A stretch of 64,000 nucleotides of DNA from Chryseolinea lacunae (GCF_016735595.1 NZ_JAERRB010000001.1:1391412-1455411); one strand, 5' to 3'; positions 19,344 through 28,808 are shown, counted from the first letter of the stretch. Program-made: numbers and translations. Notes: generated by a model from the sequence alone, not told the origin.

Positions 19344-19829
19344 ATGAAAACGACCCCTTCTCTTCTACTCCTTCTTCTTGTGAGCATCCTGTCTTCCTGC
19401 AGTTTCAGCGCAGGCACGAATAAAGATTTTAAAACCGGACTATCGTATTCCTACAATGGCTTCGGACTGGATCAGGTCTACTTTGTTGGACCGGAAGATA
19501 AAATACAAACCGATAACAAAGTTGACCTGAATTCGAAAGTAGCAATTGTGGTAGAGGGCCTGAGAAACTATGCGTTAAAAGATGACAAAGCCTCGCCGGG
19601 TCTTAAGCTTGCCGTAACTGACAAAGAAGGAAAATTCATTATCAATGAAGCCGATCTCTTCGCGGGCGGCGAGGGATACACGCCTGAGCAGGCTTCTGTT
19701 TTGAGAGGAACGGTGACCGTGGGCAGCCCTATGCAATCCGGCGAAAAGTACAAAATCAACATGAAGGTCTGGGACAAAAACAAACCCGAAAATGAATTTA
19801 CAGCCGAGGTCGAAATAGACGTGAAGTAA
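19344..19829 (+). CDS. Secreted lipoprotein, hypothetical
   Basis: A 161-residue protein. The ATG at 19344 gives a classic lipoprotein signal with the lipobox LSSC at residues 16-19 (MKTTPSLLLLLLVSILSSC). The mature part is beta-rich with a Gly-rich loop (FAGGEGYTPEQASVLRGTV) and ends in a strand ending EVEIDVK, suggesting a small beta-sandwich. The family is not recognised. It stands alone, with its own promoter box at 19309. Confidence 0.68.
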   Translation: MKTTPSLLLLLLVSILSSCSFSAGTNKDFKTGLSYSYNGFGLDQVYFVGPEDKIQTDNKVDLNSKVAIVVEGLRNYALKDDKASPGLKLAVTDKEGKFIINEADLFAGGEGYTPEQASVLRGTVTVGSPMQSGEKYKINMKVWDKNKPENEFTAEVEIDVK

Positions 19830-19883
19830 GTTTCACAGTGAATCTATTTCTAAAAACCTACCCTATGCTGTCGGCAATGGTAC

Positions 19884-19964
19884 TTAGAAAATATTCAAAG
19901 CCATGGCAGCAAATAGCACGGAAATGATCACATTTGCGCCAATGGCAATTTCCGCCAGGGACAT
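19884..19964 (-). CDS. Possible 26-residue hydrophobic microprotein
   Basis: The minus strand encodes MSLAEIAIGANVIISVLFAA plus six residues, a single hydrophobic helix. It sits in the gap between 19829 and 19993. Such short frames arise by chance often; only the consistent hydrophobicity argues for it. Confidence 0.18.
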   Translation of the reverse strand: MSLAEIAIGANVIISVLFAAMALNIF

Positions 19965-19992
19965 TAATGAGCATGTAGTACAACATTAGTTT

Positions 19993-20175
19993 ATGGAAAA
20001 GAAAAAAACACTTTCGTTTACGTTTGGCATCGTCGCCATCATTTTAGGCGTCACATTGTTTAAGCAATTTGACTTTGAAAATCTTAAATTTCAAAAAACA
20101 GGATTGGCGATTGTTTACTCCATTGCGTTTATAATTTCCATTTATGTGCTCGTGAAGAACTCTAAAACCAAATAG
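19993..20175 (+). CDS. Small membrane protein, two helices
   Basis: A 60-residue protein with two hydrophobic segments (FTFGIVAIILGVTLF and GLAIVYSIAFIISIYVLV) joined by a short polar stretch, and a basic C-terminal tail. No family recognised. The neighbouring gene at 20303 also encodes a small membrane protein in the same direction. Confidence 0.45.
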   Translation: MEKKKTLSFTFGIVAIILGVTLFKQFDFENLKFQKTGLAIVYSIAFIISIYVLVKNSKTK

Positions 20176-20302
20176 CAGCACGCAGCATCGGCCTGACAGG
20201 ATGACGACGACCGAAGTGCATCGCGCAAACCTTGTGCATGATTTAGTTTTAAACTCCATACTGTTGTATCGATGGACTACCAGGGCATTTAACCGGGGAA
20301 CA

Positions 20303-20686
20303 ATGGAAAAATCAAGATCAATTGCTGGCATTGCGGGCCCAACGTTAGTCGTCATGGTTTTGGCTGAATTAAAAATGTGGAATCCCACGCTTTACGATTC
20401 ACAAATCACGCCTTTGGTATATCTATCAGGCGTTCTTTTTTTTGTTGCTGGCCTTGCCATCGTCCGCAGTCATTCCATTTGGACGGTGGGCTGGCAAACC
20501 AGTTTAACGATTCTTGGATGGCTTGCCATTCTATTGGGCATGGCACGGATGTTTTTTCCGGAGCTTTACAAATCTCAATTTAAAAATGATGGCTTCACGT
20601 TTGCGATCGAACTACTACTGATTGGCTTTGGTGTGTTCCTAACCTTCAAGGCCTACTCCCCTCTGTCAAAAGCTAACCAAAAGTGA
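20303..20686 (+). CDS. Small four-helix membrane protein, hypothetical
   Basis: The ATG at 20303 gives 127 residues with four hydrophobic segments (about 8-23, 36-53, 67-84, 100-118); the longer frame from 20201 adds a non-hydrophobic extension without protein character. No family motif. It may be a membrane accessory protein of unknown role, located between a two-helix protein and the SulP transporter. Confidence 0.52.
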   Translation: MEKSRSIAGIAGPTLVVMVLAELKMWNPTLYDSQITPLVYLSGVLFFVAGLAIVRSHSIWTVGWQTSLTILGWLAILLGMARMFFPELYKSQFKNDGFTFAIELLLIGFGVFLTFKAYSPLSKANQK

Positions 20687-20856
20687 CTCACGCCGGCATG
20701 GGTGGCCGGACGCGCCCCATTGGCAAATTCACAAATAGCGGGTGCACTTTTTTCGCATTGAGCAGCCATAATTAGCCAAAGGCTGATTTTAATCAGGAAA
20801 AAACAAGAGCCTTGTCACCTTCCGATCGCTGCATCAACGGTAGATTTGGCCGCGTC

Positions 20857-22407
20857 ATGAGTCCTCTTCAAAAGCACAATCTCTATTCAATCGCATTTCT
20901 CAAAAATGATTTCAAGGCAAGCATCACGGTCTTCTTTGTGGCCTTGCCGCTATGCCTGGGCATATCACTGGCTTCGGGTGCTCCCCTCTATTCCGGTCTT
21001 CTGGCGGGCGTCATCGGTGGAATGATTATCCCCCTGATCAGTAAGTCAACGCTAAGCGTTAGCGGTCCGGCCGCCGGGCTTACGGCGATTTGCGCGATGG
21101 CCATTGTGTCGCTGGGATCTGTCGAGAAATTCTTTCTGTCGGTGGCCATTGCCGGGTTGCTGCAAATTCTTTTGGGCGTTCTTCGGCTTGGAGGGTTTAC
21201 CCATTTCATTCCCTCGGCGGTAATTAAAGGTATGCTGGCCGCCATCGGCATCATTTTAATTTTCAAGCAAATGCCCTTGATCATCGGCTATGACAAACCT
21301 GATTTTTGGAAAGAAGAACTTTTCAATCTGATCACCTTTCGCGGGTTTGATATGAGCGGACTGTCGGAAAAGGTATCGGCGGGAGCCATACTAATTGCCT
21401 GCTTCTCGCTGCTGTTTCTCATCGCCTGGAAAAAGTGGATGGCTCCCCGCCTTGTCTTCTTGCCCACATCGTTTGTTACGGTATTGGCCGGAGCGCTGCT
21501 CGCGTTTGTTTTTCAGAAATATGTACCCGCCCTCAGCCTTACTTCCTCACAATTTGTGTTGCTGCCCGCCGACGGTTTTGCTGAACCAAAAATCCCAGAG
21601 TTTTCCGCTCTGTTTAGCAACAGCCAGATATGGAAAAGTGCAGTGGTCATTGGCTTGGTTGCTACGCTGGAAACATTGCTGAGCATTGAAGCGATCGACA
21701 AACTCGATCCATCCAACCGAATCACACCCCAAAATCGTGAACTGGTTGCACAAGGATTTGCCAATTTCGCCAGTGGTGTTTTGGGGGGCTTGCCCATCAC
21801 CTCTGTCATTGTCAGGAGCGCCGCCAATGCAGAGGCCGGTGCCAAGACCAGGCTGTCTGCATTTCTTCATGGTGTCTGGTTGTTGCTTACTGCACTGTTC
21901 GCTGCGTCATTAGTACAATTCATTCCGTATTGTGTACTGGCAGTCATACTCATGCGCACCGGCTACAACCTGGCACGGCCGGCAATGATTATTGGAGTCT
22001 ATAAACAGGGACGCGAGCAGTTCCTTCCTTTTGTTGTCACCATTGCGGCAATCCTGTCCACTGATCTGCTCATCGGCGTAGTGATAGGAGTTGCTTACGC
22101 TATCTATTTCCTGGTCAAACACACCTATCGCGCAGGCTACACCGTGCAGGAGCGGCAAGACGGAAGCATCCGCCAGTTCACCATCGACCTTGCATTGAAT
22201 GTGAGTTTTTTGAATAAGAAAAGATTTATGGAACTCCTGGAGCGTATTCCGGAGCATTCGCTGGTAGAGATCAACGGCACACGCAGCGTTTATATTGACC
22301 ACGATGTTTTGGAAATACTGCATGCCTTCAAGGTAAAAGCCGCAGACCGGCACATTCAGTTGGTTGTGAAAGGCCTCCCGGAAACAGAGGTGATCGCTAT
22401 TCACTAA
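20857..22407 (+). CDS. SulP-family inorganic anion transporter
   Basis: The ATG at 20857 was preferred over the TTG at 20812. The 516-residue protein starts with the SulP core (FLKNDFKASITVFFVALPLC) and has the conserved LSVSGPAAGLTAI helix with the anion-site region, about 11-12 membrane segments and a C-terminal cytoplasmic region of about 90 residues that may be a short STAS domain. Substrate (sulfate, bicarbonate or other anions) cannot be decided from sequence alone. It has no carbonic-anhydrase neighbour, which often accompanies bicarbonate-type SulP genes. Confidence 0.86.
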   Translation: MSPLQKHNLYSIAFLKNDFKASITVFFVALPLCLGISLASGAPLYSGLLAGVIGGMIIPLISKSTLSVSGPAAGLTAICAMAIVSLGSVEKFFLSVAIAGLLQILLGVLRLGGFTHFIPSAVIKGMLAAIGIILIFKQMPLIIGYDKPDFWKEELFNLITFRGFDMSGLSEKVSAGAILIACFSLLFLIAWKKWMAPRLVFLPTSFVTVLAGALLAFVFQKYVPALSLTSSQFVLLPADGFAEPKIPEFSALFSNSQIWKSAVVIGLVATLETLLSIEAIDKLDPSNRITPQNRELVAQGFANFASGVLGGLPITSVIVRSAANAEAGAKTRLSAFLHGVWLLLTALFAASLVQFIPYCVLAVILMRTGYNLARPAMIIGVYKQGREQFLPFVVTIAAILSTDLLIGVVIGVAYAIYFLVKHTYRAGYTVQERQDGSIRQFTIDLALNVSFLNKKRFMELLERIPEHSLVEINGTRSVYIDHDVLEILHAFKVKAADRHIQLVVKGLPETEVIAIH

Positions 22408-22828
22408 CCGGCCTAAGAACTCGTTTTCATGTTGCCCAGACCAGACCATCAATTTTATCGCTCCTAACAAATTGGTTTGCTACCTCTGATGTGAGCATGA
22501 CGGCAACGCGCTTCCACGTTCCTTTCGTTTTACCCAACATATGTGTTGTAGCGACGCAACACCGTCTGATCTTCCGCCCATAAATGAATGTCCCACGCCA
22601 CACACTATCATACTGCCGGCGACGGTAGTGAAAAAAAATCAAGCTCCCTTGTCGGTCAAAATAGGCATTGCGAAATCGAAAATTAATTTTCACAAGATGC
22701 GCCTTGACCGAAGGTAAAATCATACCGGACTATAGGGATCTCAGGAGCCATAACGAAAATTTAATTTAAGTATGCCGTTTCGATGAAGTGGTCAATGATT
22801 ATCTTAGGTAAACATAACCCTCTCTTCT
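22408..22828. other. Intergenic region, 421 bp
   Basis: Between the SulP gene and the next lipoprotein. A minus-strand frame at 22427-22723 (98 residues) exists but is rich in Arg, Tyr and His without family resemblance, so it is not called. No clear terminator or operator was recognised. Confidence 0.5.
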
Positions 22829-23701
22829 ATGAAAACACTCAACTCCCTCGCCGGTGTGCTCATCTTTGCATGCCTGTTTCTCTCCTCCTGTTTTGGCCCT
22901 GGTCCATCGCCAAAAAAACTCCGCATCAAAACCATGGAATGGGGCGGCATTCTTTATCGTGCGCAATACGATCCCTATGGAACGCTTACCCAACTGAAAG
23001 CTGCCGACCGCGACATCCATTTCTCCTATGATGAGAATCAAAAACTCTACAGCGCTGACATTGTCCTTCACGGTCAGTCTACGCCAGAAGCTCACCTCGA
23101 TTTTTCGCAGGGGCCATGGGGCATTTCGAAGATCAGAACCTCGCAGGCATCTTATGCGGATATTGCCCAGCCCAATCGCGTTGACATTATAAATTACCTG
23201 ACACCCACAAAGCTATCGTCGTTTACCTATCAGGAATGGGGCACCGACCTGGATGGAAATCCTTATGTGGTGTTCGAGCTCGACCGCAGGTTTGTCTATC
23301 AAGGCAACAATGTGGCCCGCGTCTATAGTGTTCCCACGTTCACCGAATTTACCGGTTCGGAATACGATCACAAGATTAACCCTTTCATGATCCTCGCCGA
23401 TGCCGTTAACAATCCGGCCTTCTTTCCCTTGGGCGGTTTTTCCAATTTTCCGGGAGGAAGTTATAGCATCCCGTTGATCAGTACATTCTCGGAAAACAAT
23501 CCGCTAAAAGGTGTCTATCAAATCGTGGACGCGCCCATCACGGCCACAACCCATGCCTTCAGCTATACGTATGACGGAAACCTCGTCAAAAAGATCGTTT
23601 GGAATTCAACCTACCTGGGCGACCCCACCGTGATTAACATATTCAAATTCGAATATGAATGGGCGATCTGCAGGCCGCGTGAGCACCATGGTCATGAGTA
23701 A
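22829..23701 (+). CDS. Secreted lipoprotein, hypothetical
   Basis: A 290-residue protein with a lipobox (LFLSSC, Cys about residue 21). The mature part has YD-repeat-like elements (YDPYGTLTQLKAADRDIHFS and YTYDGNLVKKIVW), seen in DUF4595-type and Rhs-like Bacteroidota surface proteins, and then a beta-rich tail ending HHGHE. Exposed at the outer membrane, probably. No enzyme motif. It stands between two intergenic gaps and is not clearly in an operon. Confidence 0.62.
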   Translation: MKTLNSLAGVLIFACLFLSSCFGPGPSPKKLRIKTMEWGGILYRAQYDPYGTLTQLKAADRDIHFSYDENQKLYSADIVLHGQSTPEAHLDFSQGPWGISKIRTSQASYADIAQPNRVDIINYLTPTKLSSFTYQEWGTDLDGNPYVVFELDRRFVYQGNNVARVYSVPTFTEFTGSEYDHKINPFMILADAVNNPAFFPLGGFSNFPGGSYSIPLISTFSENNPLKGVYQIVDAPITATTHAFSYTYDGNLVKKIVWNSTYLGDPTVINIFKFEYEWAICRPREHHGHE

Positions 23702-23848
23702 GTGATTTCCACTACAGCATCCTTAAGCGGGTGTTGACATCAGAAGGGTAGCAGATCTGGAGCTATCGGCGAACCATCGTTTTCCAGCCTATGCTCTATG
23801 CAGCAGAAAGCCAAAAAAAATGTAACTTCAACATCAAACACTTCATTT

Positions 23849-26245
23849 ATGTTGACTGCACTCCCACCCTTCCTAAGGAATCTTCTCCGGGACAAATTTT
23901 TCGCTTTCCTGAACATCCTGGGTTTGACATTAGGGATAACGACGGGAATAATCATGCTACTGATCTGGCAGCATGAGATCGACTATGATAAACACTTTCC
24001 GTTACATGAGCGTATCTATCGCGTTGGTGGTGATCAGAAGCAGACGGGACTCTTCTTGCACACGGCACAAAACTCGCCTGCCCTGGGTGTTGTGCTGCCG
24101 CTTGAAATGCCGGAAGTCGTGTCGTCAGTAACATTGCTGCCGCTTCCTCCAACACTTGTTTCGAATGGTGTTGCGTCTGCTGAAAAAAGCTTTTATGAAA
24201 CGGGGCTCGTCATGGCAGACTTGCCCTATTTTTCTGTCTTCCGGCATTCGTTTATCGTCGGCGATGCAACGAGTTGTCTTGCCGAGGTCAACTCCATTGT
24301 GCTGACGGAAAGGATGGCAAAAAAGTATTTTGGTGGCACCGAATCTGCCATCAACAGCATGCTTATCGTTGATGGAACATCGCGAATTGTGTCTGCTGTT
24401 ATCCGCGATCAGCCCGACAACACGCACGTCAAATTCGACCTGCTCATACCACTGCCTCAAACAAAGATAGCCGACATTGTATCGGAAGATTTTTGGAATC
24501 CTAATGCGTACGTATACATTTTAGTTCATGAGGGATTTGATGTGCAGGCCTTTCATCAAAAGTTCGCCGCCATTTACCGTAAATATTTTGAGCCGTTTGG
24601 TGTTTCCGTTGGTGGTGACTACAAGCCCATCCTTGAACCACTGGCCAGTATTCATTTGCATTCCGATCTGAACGACGATCTGCCGCGCGGAAATCTTTCC
24701 TATCTCTATAGTTTGTCCACCGTAGCACTGTTCCTGATTTTGCTTGCCGGGATAAATTACGTTAATCTCTCCACCGCAAAAGCCCTCCTTCGTGCGCAGA
24801 GCATCTCCATCAGAAAAATTATTGGCTCCAGCAGAAGGAAGATTGCCAGTGCCCTTCTTTTTGAATCTACGGCTGTGAGCCTGTGCAGTCTTGTCGTTTC
24901 AGGGCTTGTGGTCTACGCCGTGGTGACCCTTGGATTTGTAGAAACCACCTTAGGCATACCTCTAAAATTTGAGCCTGTTCAAAACACTACCCTGCTTGTA
25001 GGTTCCATCTCCTTAGCACTCCTTACAGGAATTTTATCAGGATTGTATCCGGCTATCTATTTATCGAGCATTCCCGCATTGTCGGGCTTGAAGGGAATAT
25101 TAAAACACGGACGCTCGGCCTCTGCACTGCGTGGTGTGCTTGTGACCACACAATTGGCAGTCTCCGTTCTGGTGGTTATGTGCACGTGGCAAATGGGATC
25201 ACAGATTGATTTTCTTCACCAGGCGGACCTTGGCTTTCAAAAAGACAACGTCATCATAGTTCCCTTACGCAGCGACAGTGTGACCAATAAAATTGAAGCG
25301 CTCAAAAATGATTTTACAAATCGTGCCGGAATAACTTCAATCACTACTTCATACCAGATAATGGGTTTTAACATGGCCGGGGTGTCGAACTGGATGGTCG
25401 AAACAAACACTGGCACGCGTCAGCAAGGATTTAATGTCGCCTATGTCGGAGACGATTTTGTTAAGACCATGGATATGAAAATCATCAAGGGACGGGATTT
25501 TGTGAACGGACAGGATTTCGAAAACGCATACCTGGTCAATGAAGCTGCCGTTAAAGCAATGGAATGCGGCGATGACGCTCTCGGCAAAAAGATCGCGTTT
25601 TTTCATGGCGAGTATCCGGGAACGGTTGTCGGTGTTCTCAAAGATTTTAACTTCCAGTCGTTGCATCAAAAAGTAGCACCCCTGATAATGGTTAAGCCAA
25701 GGTTCCAAGCGGGCATGCTCTATGTGAGAGTAGAACAAAGCCATGCCAAAGAAGCGCTTGCCTACATGGCAAAGCAATGGCCCCACTATGATCCCATCCA
25801 CCCATTCGACTATTTCTTTCTTAACGATTCATTCAACGAGCAATACAACCACGACGAGAGTCTGCGCACCATAGTATCCTGGCTGTCCTACATCTGTATT
25901 GTTATATCGCTACTCGGCATTGTTGGATTGTCCACCTTCACGATATCTCTCCGGCTTAAGGAGATCGGGGTTCGTAAAGTTCTTGGTGCGTCAGTGTTCA
26001 GTATCATTTTCCTGGTTTCGAAACGGACGCTTCAGTTTACGGTGTTAGCCTGCATATTGGCAGCGCCCTTCACGTGGCTGATCATGGAGCACTGGAAAAG
26101 CAACTTTGCCTACCAGGCACCCTGGAGCTTTGCTGCTTTCCCGTTAATTGGCCTGGGGGCCGTGTTGATTGTCTTTTCTACCATTCTGATTTTCACCTTT
26201 CGGGCTGCAGAGTCGAATCCGGTAGACGTATTAAAGAACGACTAG
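23849..26245 (+). CDS. FtsX-like ABC transporter permease (MacB-type), copy 1
   Basis: The ATG at 23849 gives a 798-residue protein with the standard Bacteroidota layout: first helix (FFAFLNILGLTLGITTGIIM), a large periplasmic MacB_PCD domain, a central FtsX helix bundle (SLSTVALFLILLAGINYVNLSTAKAL), a second periplasmic domain and a final bundle ending NPVDVLKND. The SIRKIIGSSRRK and GVRKVLGASV motifs follow the helices as usual. These permeases work with a separate ATPase in tripartite export or in stress signalling. No ATPase gene is adjacent. A second copy lies at 41118. Confidence 0.87.
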   Translation: MLTALPPFLRNLLRDKFFAFLNILGLTLGITTGIIMLLIWQHEIDYDKHFPLHERIYRVGGDQKQTGLFLHTAQNSPALGVVLPLEMPEVVSSVTLLPLPPTLVSNGVASAEKSFYETGLVMADLPYFSVFRHSFIVGDATSCLAEVNSIVLTERMAKKYFGGTESAINSMLIVDGTSRIVSAVIRDQPDNTHVKFDLLIPLPQTKIADIVSEDFWNPNAYVYILVHEGFDVQAFHQKFAAIYRKYFEPFGVSVGGDYKPILEPLASIHLHSDLNDDLPRGNLSYLYSLSTVALFLILLAGINYVNLSTAKALLRAQSISIRKIIGSSRRKIASALLFESTAVSLCSLVVSGLVVYAVVTLGFVETTLGIPLKFEPVQNTTLLVGSISLALLTGILSGLYPAIYLSSIPALSGLKGILKHGRSASALRGVLVTTQLAVSVLVVMCTWQMGSQIDFLHQADLGFQKDNVIIVPLRSDSVTNKIEALKNDFTNRAGITSITTSYQIMGFNMAGVSNWMVETNTGTRQQGFNVAYVGDDFVKTMDMKIIKGRDFVNGQDFENAYLVNEAAVKAMECGDDALGKKIAFFHGEYPGTVVGVLKDFNFQSLHQKVAPLIMVKPRFQAGMLYVRVEQSHAKEALAYMAKQWPHYDPIHPFDYFFLNDSFNEQYNHDESLRTIVSWLSYICIVISLLGIVGLSTFTISLRLKEIGVRKVLGASVFSIIFLVSKRTLQFTVLACILAAPFTWLIMEHWKSNFAYQAPWSFAAFPLIGLGAVLIVFSTILIFTFRAAESNPVDVLKND

Positions 26246-26246
26246 C

Positions 26247-26429
26247 CTACTGTCCGTCTTGCCTCCCCGGGGCCCGCAACCATCGCTTCAATTCATCGTG
26301 CTCGGCGGGCGCCAGGTAGGCGAAGGTTTTTTTATACTCCTTTCTGAATAGCGTTCTACTGAAACTCATCTTCGACAAAATAATTTTACAATACTCCAAC
26401 ATGCTTTTCTTTAAGTCTTTCGTCCTCAT
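26247..26429 (-). CDS. Small conserved cytoplasmic protein
   Basis: A 60-residue basic protein with the composition of a helical peptide (KKSMLEYCKIILSKMSFSRT, then EHDELKRWLR near the C-terminus). The pattern 'LEY-K-IL-K-SF-LF-KEY-KA' with a final LKRWLR resembles a short conserved family that occurs widely in Cytophagales; this is from memory and cannot be checked here. It converges with the FtsX gene one base away. Function unknown. Confidence 0.55.
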   Translation of the reverse strand: MRTKDLKKSMLEYCKIILSKMSFSRTLFRKEYKKTFAYLAPAEHDELKRWLRAPGRQDGQ

Positions 26430-26489
26430 TCCTGTTTCGTTTTATTAAAAGCTATTTCCTTTTGCGATAAGTTTCCCGCTGGCAACGCG

Positions 26490-27089
26490 CTATCGCTTTC
26501 TCCATCCATCGCCGGCAAACTTCTCAATGTCTGAAGGCTGCAACACCAGTTCCGGTATTGGCCGATAGGCATAGTCCTGGTTCAGGGCGTCATAGATTCT
26601 GCGGTAGGCAAGGCTTGCCGTCTTCCACTGCGTTGTGTCCGATGGTGCGTAGTAGACGATCCGTTCAACCTCTGCGAGGTAGAGCAATGCCAGACACATG
26701 GGGCAAGGTTTGATGCTCGTGTAGAGCACGCTGCCCTTCAATGTGGTTGTGCCGGTGTATTGACATGCCGCTTTCACGGCCTCCATCTCACCGTGGGCCG
26801 ATGGATCGATGAGTTGTTTCGATCGGTCGTGCCCTTCGCCAATCACCGCTCCGTTTTTCACGACAAGACTTGTTGAAGGGGCTGCGTCGGCCGTCTGCGC
26901 CACTGCGGCACTCCCGCTCAAAATCTTTTTCATGAACGCATAGTCGTCTACGGTGGCACTGGCTTTCAGTTTTGCCAATCGCTGCTGCCGCCGGCCGTAG
27001 TGCTCCATCCGGGTTGCTGCGCGGTAGTTCACATAACCACCCAACAGCAGCAACGTCAGCAGGAGCAGTAGTTTGCCTATGGCTGTCAT
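26490..27089 (-). CDS. Membrane-anchored nucleoside/guanine deaminase-family protein
   Basis: A 199-residue protein. Residues 7-22 form a hydrophobic helix (LLLLLTLLLLGGYVNY), so the enzyme is membrane-anchored or exported. The cytidine/guanine deaminase zinc site is intact: His99-Gly-Glu101 (HGEMEAV) and Cys129-Pro-Met-Cys132 (PCPMC). This is the CMP/dCMP deaminase (tRNA-adenosine, guanine or cytosine) superfamily. Its stop overlaps the start of nothing downstream; its start overlaps the stop of the Rnk-like gene by 4 bp, so the two are coupled. The anchor is unusual in a family that is normally cytosolic. Confidence 0.8.
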   Translation of the reverse strand: MTAIGKLLLLLTLLLLGGYVNYRAATRMEHYGRRQQRLAKLKASATVDDYAFMKKILSGSAAVAQTADAAPSTSLVVKNGAVIGEGHDRSKQLIDPSAHGEMEAVKAACQYTGTTTLKGSVLYTSIKPCPMCLALLYLAEVERIVYYAPSDTTQWKTASLAYRRIYDALNQDYAYRPIPELVLQPSDIEKFAGDGWRKR

Positions 27090-27496
27090 AATGAATAGTC
27101 GCCTACAGCTTCCGGCTGATACGTGACTTTTAAAATTTGAAATCTTCCTTGTCCAGCCGGCACTTTCCAGGACACAACATCGCCGGCCTGCATGCCCAAC
27201 AACGCCGCGCCTACTGCAGAAAACACAGACACCCTTCGCTCGCGATGGTCGGCGTCTTGCGGATAGGTGATGGTTAGTTCCGTTTCACGCCCGGTCGACA
27301 AATCCTTTAGCAACACGCTGGAGTTCATGGTGACGACGCTCTCCGGAATTTCCTCGGGCAATACACGTTCTGCATCGCAGAGTGCGTGGAACAATTGCGC
27401 CAACATTTCCGGTGTCTTGCCCGTTTCGGTTGTGAAACCGATCAGACCAATGAGCCGGTGATAGTCTGTATCGGTGATTAACATTTTCTTTTCCAT
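27086..27496 (-). CDS. GreA/GreB-family factor, Rnk-like (nucleoside diphosphate kinase regulator type)
   Basis: A 136-residue protein. The short N-terminal segment is helical and the C-terminal half (about 55-130) is the GreA/GreB C-terminal FKBP-like domain, recognisable from LTITYPQDAD, VSVFSAVGAALLGMQAGDVVSW and the final GRFQILKVTY. It lacks the long coiled coil with acidic tip of true Gre factors, which is the arrangement of Rnk. Expected to bind RNA polymerase. It is the first gene of a pair with the deaminase (4-bp overlap) and is divergent from the two-component operon at 27699. Confidence 0.78.
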   Translation of the reverse strand: MEKKMLITDTDYHRLIGLIGFTTETGKTPEMLAQLFHALCDAERVLPEEIPESVVTMNSSVLLKDLSTGRETELTITYPQDADHRERRVSVFSAVGAALLGMQAGDVVSWKVPAGQGRFQILKVTYQPEAVGDYSL

Positions 27497-27603
27497 GACG
27501 ATTCGGTTTACACAACGGCGTTGCAGTATCCGTGCCAGACAAAGGTGCCAATGGCGCGTCTATTTGAACTTGCCCGCGCACCGGCCTGGCCAAAAACTAC
27601 CCA

Positions 27604-27622
27604 CTGGGTAGAATCTACCCAG
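27604..27622. promoter_or_regulatory. 19-bp dyad upstream of the sigma-54 two-component operon
   Basis: CTGGGTAGAATCTACCCAG is a perfect inverted repeat, 8-bp arms and AAT centre. A third half-site CTACCCA lies at 27597-27603. It fits TGG-N11-CCA, the same pattern as the dyad at 30153. It lies between the divergent Rnk-like gene and the histidine kinase, just upstream of a sigma-54-type promoter. Likely an operator, possibly for the NtrC-type regulator itself. Confidence 0.5.
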
Positions 27623-27640
27623 CGAACGCGTTAAACTCTT

Positions 27641-27656
27641 TGGCTCACTTAGTGCT
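27641..27656 (+). promoter_or_regulatory. Candidate sigma-54 (-24/-12) promoter
   Basis: TGGCTCACTTAGTGCT matches the sigma-54 consensus TGGCAC-N5-TTGCA/T in the essential GG (27642-27643) and GC (27654-27655) with correct spacing. It lies 43 bp upstream of the kinase ATG, and the encoded regulator downstream has the sigma-54-contacting GAFTGA motif, so autoregulation is plausible. Confidence 0.5.
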
Positions 27657-27698
27657 TCACTCTTCATATCTTTACTGTTATTAAAAACGAGGCCGACC

Positions 27699-28808
27699 AT
27701 GAATAGCACCGACATAAAACTGAAGGAAAGGGTTAAGGAGCTGAAATGTCTTTACGACTTATCTAAAATAGCCTGGGAGGCCGACAATGATCTGAACGCC
27801 ATACTCACAAAGACACTCGCCATTCTTCCGCAGGCCATGCAGTATCCCGACCTGGCCGAAGTTTGCATTGTTGTGAACGAAACACGCTACGCTACCAAGG
27901 GATTTTCAAAGTGCCATCAGCCGATGACAACGGCCCTGGGAATGGGCAAGAAAAAATACGGAACGATCCAGATAGGCTATCGGGCTCCTCTGAAAAGCAA
28001 GAAAGCAAAGTATGTTTTCCTTGCCGAGGAGAACAATCTGGTGAGGATTGTTGCACGCGAGTTGTCGCTATTCGTTAAACGGGCCGCGATCGAGGAAGAC
28101 AAGCAGAAACTGGAGATGCAGTTGCAACACTCCGAACGTCTTGCGTTTGTTGGCGAACTGTCGGCCGGCATTGCGCACGAACTGAACGAGCCCCTGGGAA
28201 GAATACTGGGTTTTGCACAATTGATACAAAAGACCGGTGCACTCGACGAACAAAACGGAAGCGACATCGAACGAATCATCAAAGCTTCGCTCTATACGCG
28301 CGAGATCATCAAGAAACTAATGATCTTTTCGCGGCAGATGCCCCGCCAGATCAATGCGGTGAACCTGAATGCAATCGTGTCTAATATTCTCTATTTTATC
28401 GACATCCGTTTTCAAAGCCGGGGCATAAAAATTGTGAAGAAACTTGATCCTCACCTTCCGCTTATCCAAGCCGATGAGGTGCAAATGAGCCAGGTGCTTG
28501 TTAACCTCATCACCAATGCGATTCATTCGTTGACGCACGGCGGCCAGATAACGGTCACGACCAAACGAAAAAAAGACCACGTAGGCCTGACCGTGAAAGA
28601 CACGGGCACCGGCATGTTGCCGGAAGTGAGAAAAAAAATCTTTGAGCCCTTCTACTCCACCAAGCCGGTGGGGCAAGGCACAGGGCTGGGCCTTTCGGTG
28701 GTGCTGGGAATCGTGGAAGATCACAAGGGAAAGATTCTGGTGAGCAGCACGGTCGGCAAAGGTTCAAAATTTGAGGTATTGCTTCCGTTGAAACAGAATG
28801 GTAAATGA
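27699..28808 (+). CDS. Soluble sensor histidine kinase, NtrB-like
   Basis: A 369-residue protein without signal peptide or membrane helix. Residues about 10-130 look like a GAF-type sensor domain, about 130-160 is a coiled-coil linker, His160 lies in the HisKA H-box (ELSAGIAHELNEPLGR), and the HATPase domain follows with N-box (NLITNAIHSL), G1 box (VKDTGTGM) and G2 box (GTGLGLSVV). A GAGG-like Shine-Dalgarno (GAGG) precedes the ATG. It is coupled to the sigma-54 response regulator, whose start overlaps or abuts its stop. Cytosolic signal, unknown ligand. By family it phosphorylates the next gene product. Confidence 0.9.
   Translation: MNSTDIKLKERVKELKCLYDLSKIAWEADNDLNAILTKTLAILPQAMQYPDLAEVCIVVNETRYATKGFSKCHQPMTTALGMGKKKYGTIQIGYRAPLKSKKAKYVFLAEENNLVRIVARELSLFVKRAAIEEDKQKLEMQLQHSERLAFVGELSAGIAHELNEPLGRILGFAQLIQKTGALDEQNGSDIERIIKASLYTREIIKKLMIFSRQMPRQINAVNLNAIVSNILYFIDIRFQSRGIKIVKKLDPHLPLIQADEVQMSQVLVNLITNAIHSLTHGGQITVTTKRKKDHVGLTVKDTGTGMLPEVRKKIFEPFYSTKPVGQGTGLGLSVVLGIVEDHKGKILVSSTVGKGSKFEVLLPLKQNGK

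Noticed and set aside
22427..22723. 98-residue minus-strand frame in the gap after SulP
   Set aside because: No domain, no convincing ribosome site, unusual composition (Arg, Tyr, His).
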